Shown here: piece by piece, positions 22,623 through 23,596 of the stretch
How the letters are laid out: each line of letters starts with the position of its first letter
Position numbering within the stretch: the stretch's first letter is position 1
Origin: an uncultured Collinsella sp.
GTDB lineage: Bacteria > Actinomycetota > Coriobacteriia > Coriobacteriales > Coriobacteriaceae
Length of the DNA: 23,596 nt
Direction: 5' to 3'
Assembly: GCA_900761995.1 (NCBI GenBank)
Contig: CAAFEY010000055.1
Location: 1-23,596, forward strand
Notes under the pieces: generated by a model
The model's input: only the letters and a program-made list of their open reading frames with translations
The model's database searches: none
Told to the model about the DNA's origin: nothing
Program-made: the position numbers and the translations under genes

Positions 22623-22657
22623 AATGTGACATGAGGGGCAGTCCCTTATGCCACATT
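22623..22657. repeat. Palindromic hairpin between nadA and nadB
   Basis: AATGTGACATGAGGG (22623-22637) pairs with CCCTTATGCCACATT (22643-22657) with one A-C mismatch and one G-T pair, loop GCAGT. No T-run follows. It lies in the only gap between two operon genes, just before the nadB ribosome site. The AGGGGCAGTCCCTT core recalls the other dispersed hairpins here. It may shift the nadA:nadB ratio or protect the nadA message. Confidence 0.65.
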
Positions 22658-22675
22658 ACAAGGGAGAGGATTCCT

Positions 22676-23596
22676 GTGAAAACCAAACAATACCCCGACA
22701 TGGAGTGCGACGTCGTTATTGCCGGCTGCGGCGTGGCGGGCCTGTACGCGGCGCTCAACCTGCCGACGAGCACGCGCGTGATCATGCTCTCCAAGGGCGC
22801 TGTCGACGAGTGCGATTCGATGCTCGCGCAGGGCGGCATCTGCGTGCTGCCCGAAGGCTCGGACTACGACGCCTTCTTTGAGGACACCATGCACGCCGGC
22901 CATTACGAGAACCGCCGCGAGAGCGTCGACATCATGATTCGCTCGAGCCGCTCGGTCATCAACGACCTGCTAGCGATGGGCGTGGATTTTGAGCGCAAGG
23001 CCGACGGCAGCCTCGACTTTACCCGCGAGGGCGCGCACAGCCGTCCGCGCATTGCCTTCCATGCCGATATCACCGGCAAGGAGATTACGACCAAGCTGCT
23101 TCAGGCTGTCCGCAAGCTGGACAACGTGCAGATTTTGGAGCACGTGGCCATGACCGACATCCTGACGGGCGAGCGTGACGGCGCCACGGTGTGTGCCGGT
23201 GTCGTCGCCGTTTCCGTGGACGAGGACAACTCGGTTCGTCCCGCCGACGAACTGGCAAATGCCGCCGAGGGCGTGCACACCGGCGAGCCGTTTAAGATCC
23301 ATGCCCGCCACACGCTGTGGGCGACGGGCGGTATCGGCGGCGTATACGACCATTCGACCAACTACCCGCAGCTCACGGGCGACGCCTGCTACATCGCTCA
23401 GGAGCATGATATTAAGATGGAGCATCTGGACTACGTGCAGATTCACCCCACGGGTCTGTTCTCGCCGCAGCCGGGCCGCACCTTCCTGATCAGCGAGAGC
23501 TGCCGCGGCGAGGGCGCGATTTTGCTCAACGCCGCCGGCGAGCGCTTTACCGACGAGCTCCAGCCGCGCGATGTGGTCGCCGCCGCTATTCGCGAG
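22676..23596 (+). CDS. nadB: L-aspartate oxidase (3' end outside window)
   Basis: The first 307 residues of about 520-540; the gene runs off the right edge. NadB oxidises L-aspartate to iminoaspartate, the NadA substrate. FAD-binding CDVVIAGCGVAGLYAAL at 11-27, LAQGGICV, the substrate-site region HSRPRIAFHADITGKEI, GGIGGVYDHSTNYPQ and YVQIHPTGL, then SESCRGEGAIL with the conserved Arg. GTG 22676 is the start, with GGGAGAGGA upstream; the next in-frame ATG lies inside the fold. It is 56 bases after nadA. Confidence 0.95.
   Translation, partial: MKTKQYPDMECDVVIAGCGVAGLYAALNLPTSTRVIMLSKGAVDECDSMLAQGGICVLPEGSDYDAFFEDTMHAGHYENRRESVDIMIRSSRSVINDLLAMGVDFERKADGSLDFTREGAHSRPRIAFHADITGKEITTKLLQAVRKLDNVQILEHVAMTDILTGERDGATVCAGVVAVSVDEDNSVRPADELANAAEGVHTGEPFKIHARHTLWATGGIGGVYDHSTNYPQLTGDACYIAQEHDIKMEHLDYVQIHPTGLFSPQPGRTFLISESCRGEGAILLNAAGERFTDELQPRDVVAAAIRE

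Overview
The window looks like a chromosomal segment of a high-GC anaerobic actinobacterium of the class Coriobacteriia, most likely Collinsella or a close relative. The grounds are GC-rich codon use, Shine-Dalgarno-led genes, a multi-TM protein fused to a LuxR-type DNA-binding domain (a protein type characteristic of this class), a [NiFe]-hydrogenase maturation locus and GGGGAC-type intergenic hairpins. The assignment rests on gene content only. No rRNA, tRNA, CRISPR array, intact transposase or prophage was seen.

Layout. (1) 1-2871, minus strand: two zinc-ribbon proteins and an SPFH protein cut by the left edge, resembling the ydjG-ydjH-ydjI part of the Bacillus PspA-linked membrane module. 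(2) 3289-4833, plus: a membrane LuxR-type regulator. (3) 5015-7783, minus: an MgtA-type P-type ATPase with a roughly 270-nt leader that carries a good promoter, a 23-codon ORF with a near-perfect Shine-Dalgarno and a strong hairpin. (4) 8221-10876, plus: pyrE, a remnant of an RpiR-type SIS-domain regulator, a stand-alone glucose-type PTS EIIA and a small lipoprotein. Directly after the stop codons of pyrE and of the lipoprotein gene lie two copies of the same structured element of about 190 nt. (5) 11346-17994, minus: an 82-aa unknown, nikR, hypF, hypC, hypD, hypE and a HAD phosphatase. This joins nickel sensing to assembly of the NiFe(CN)2CO cofactor; hypA and hypB are not in the window. (6) 18216-21302: thioredoxin (minus), a divergent protein that looks like a degenerate uracil-DNA-glycosylase-fold protein (plus), and a GHKL histidine kinase with a LytTR response regulator (minus, overlapping). 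(7) 21594 to the end, plus: nadA and nadB (cut by the right edge) for de novo NAD synthesis, behind a 19-bp-armed perfect palindrome that overlaps a promoter.

The features I find most unusual are the paired structured element at 8901-9087 and 10877-11071, whose three stems are kept in spite of changed sequence; the mgtA leader; NikR with a His/Cys-rich N-terminal tail; the nadA palindrome; and several families of intergenic hairpins that share a GGGGAC-like core. Functions come from motif recognition by eye, without database searches.
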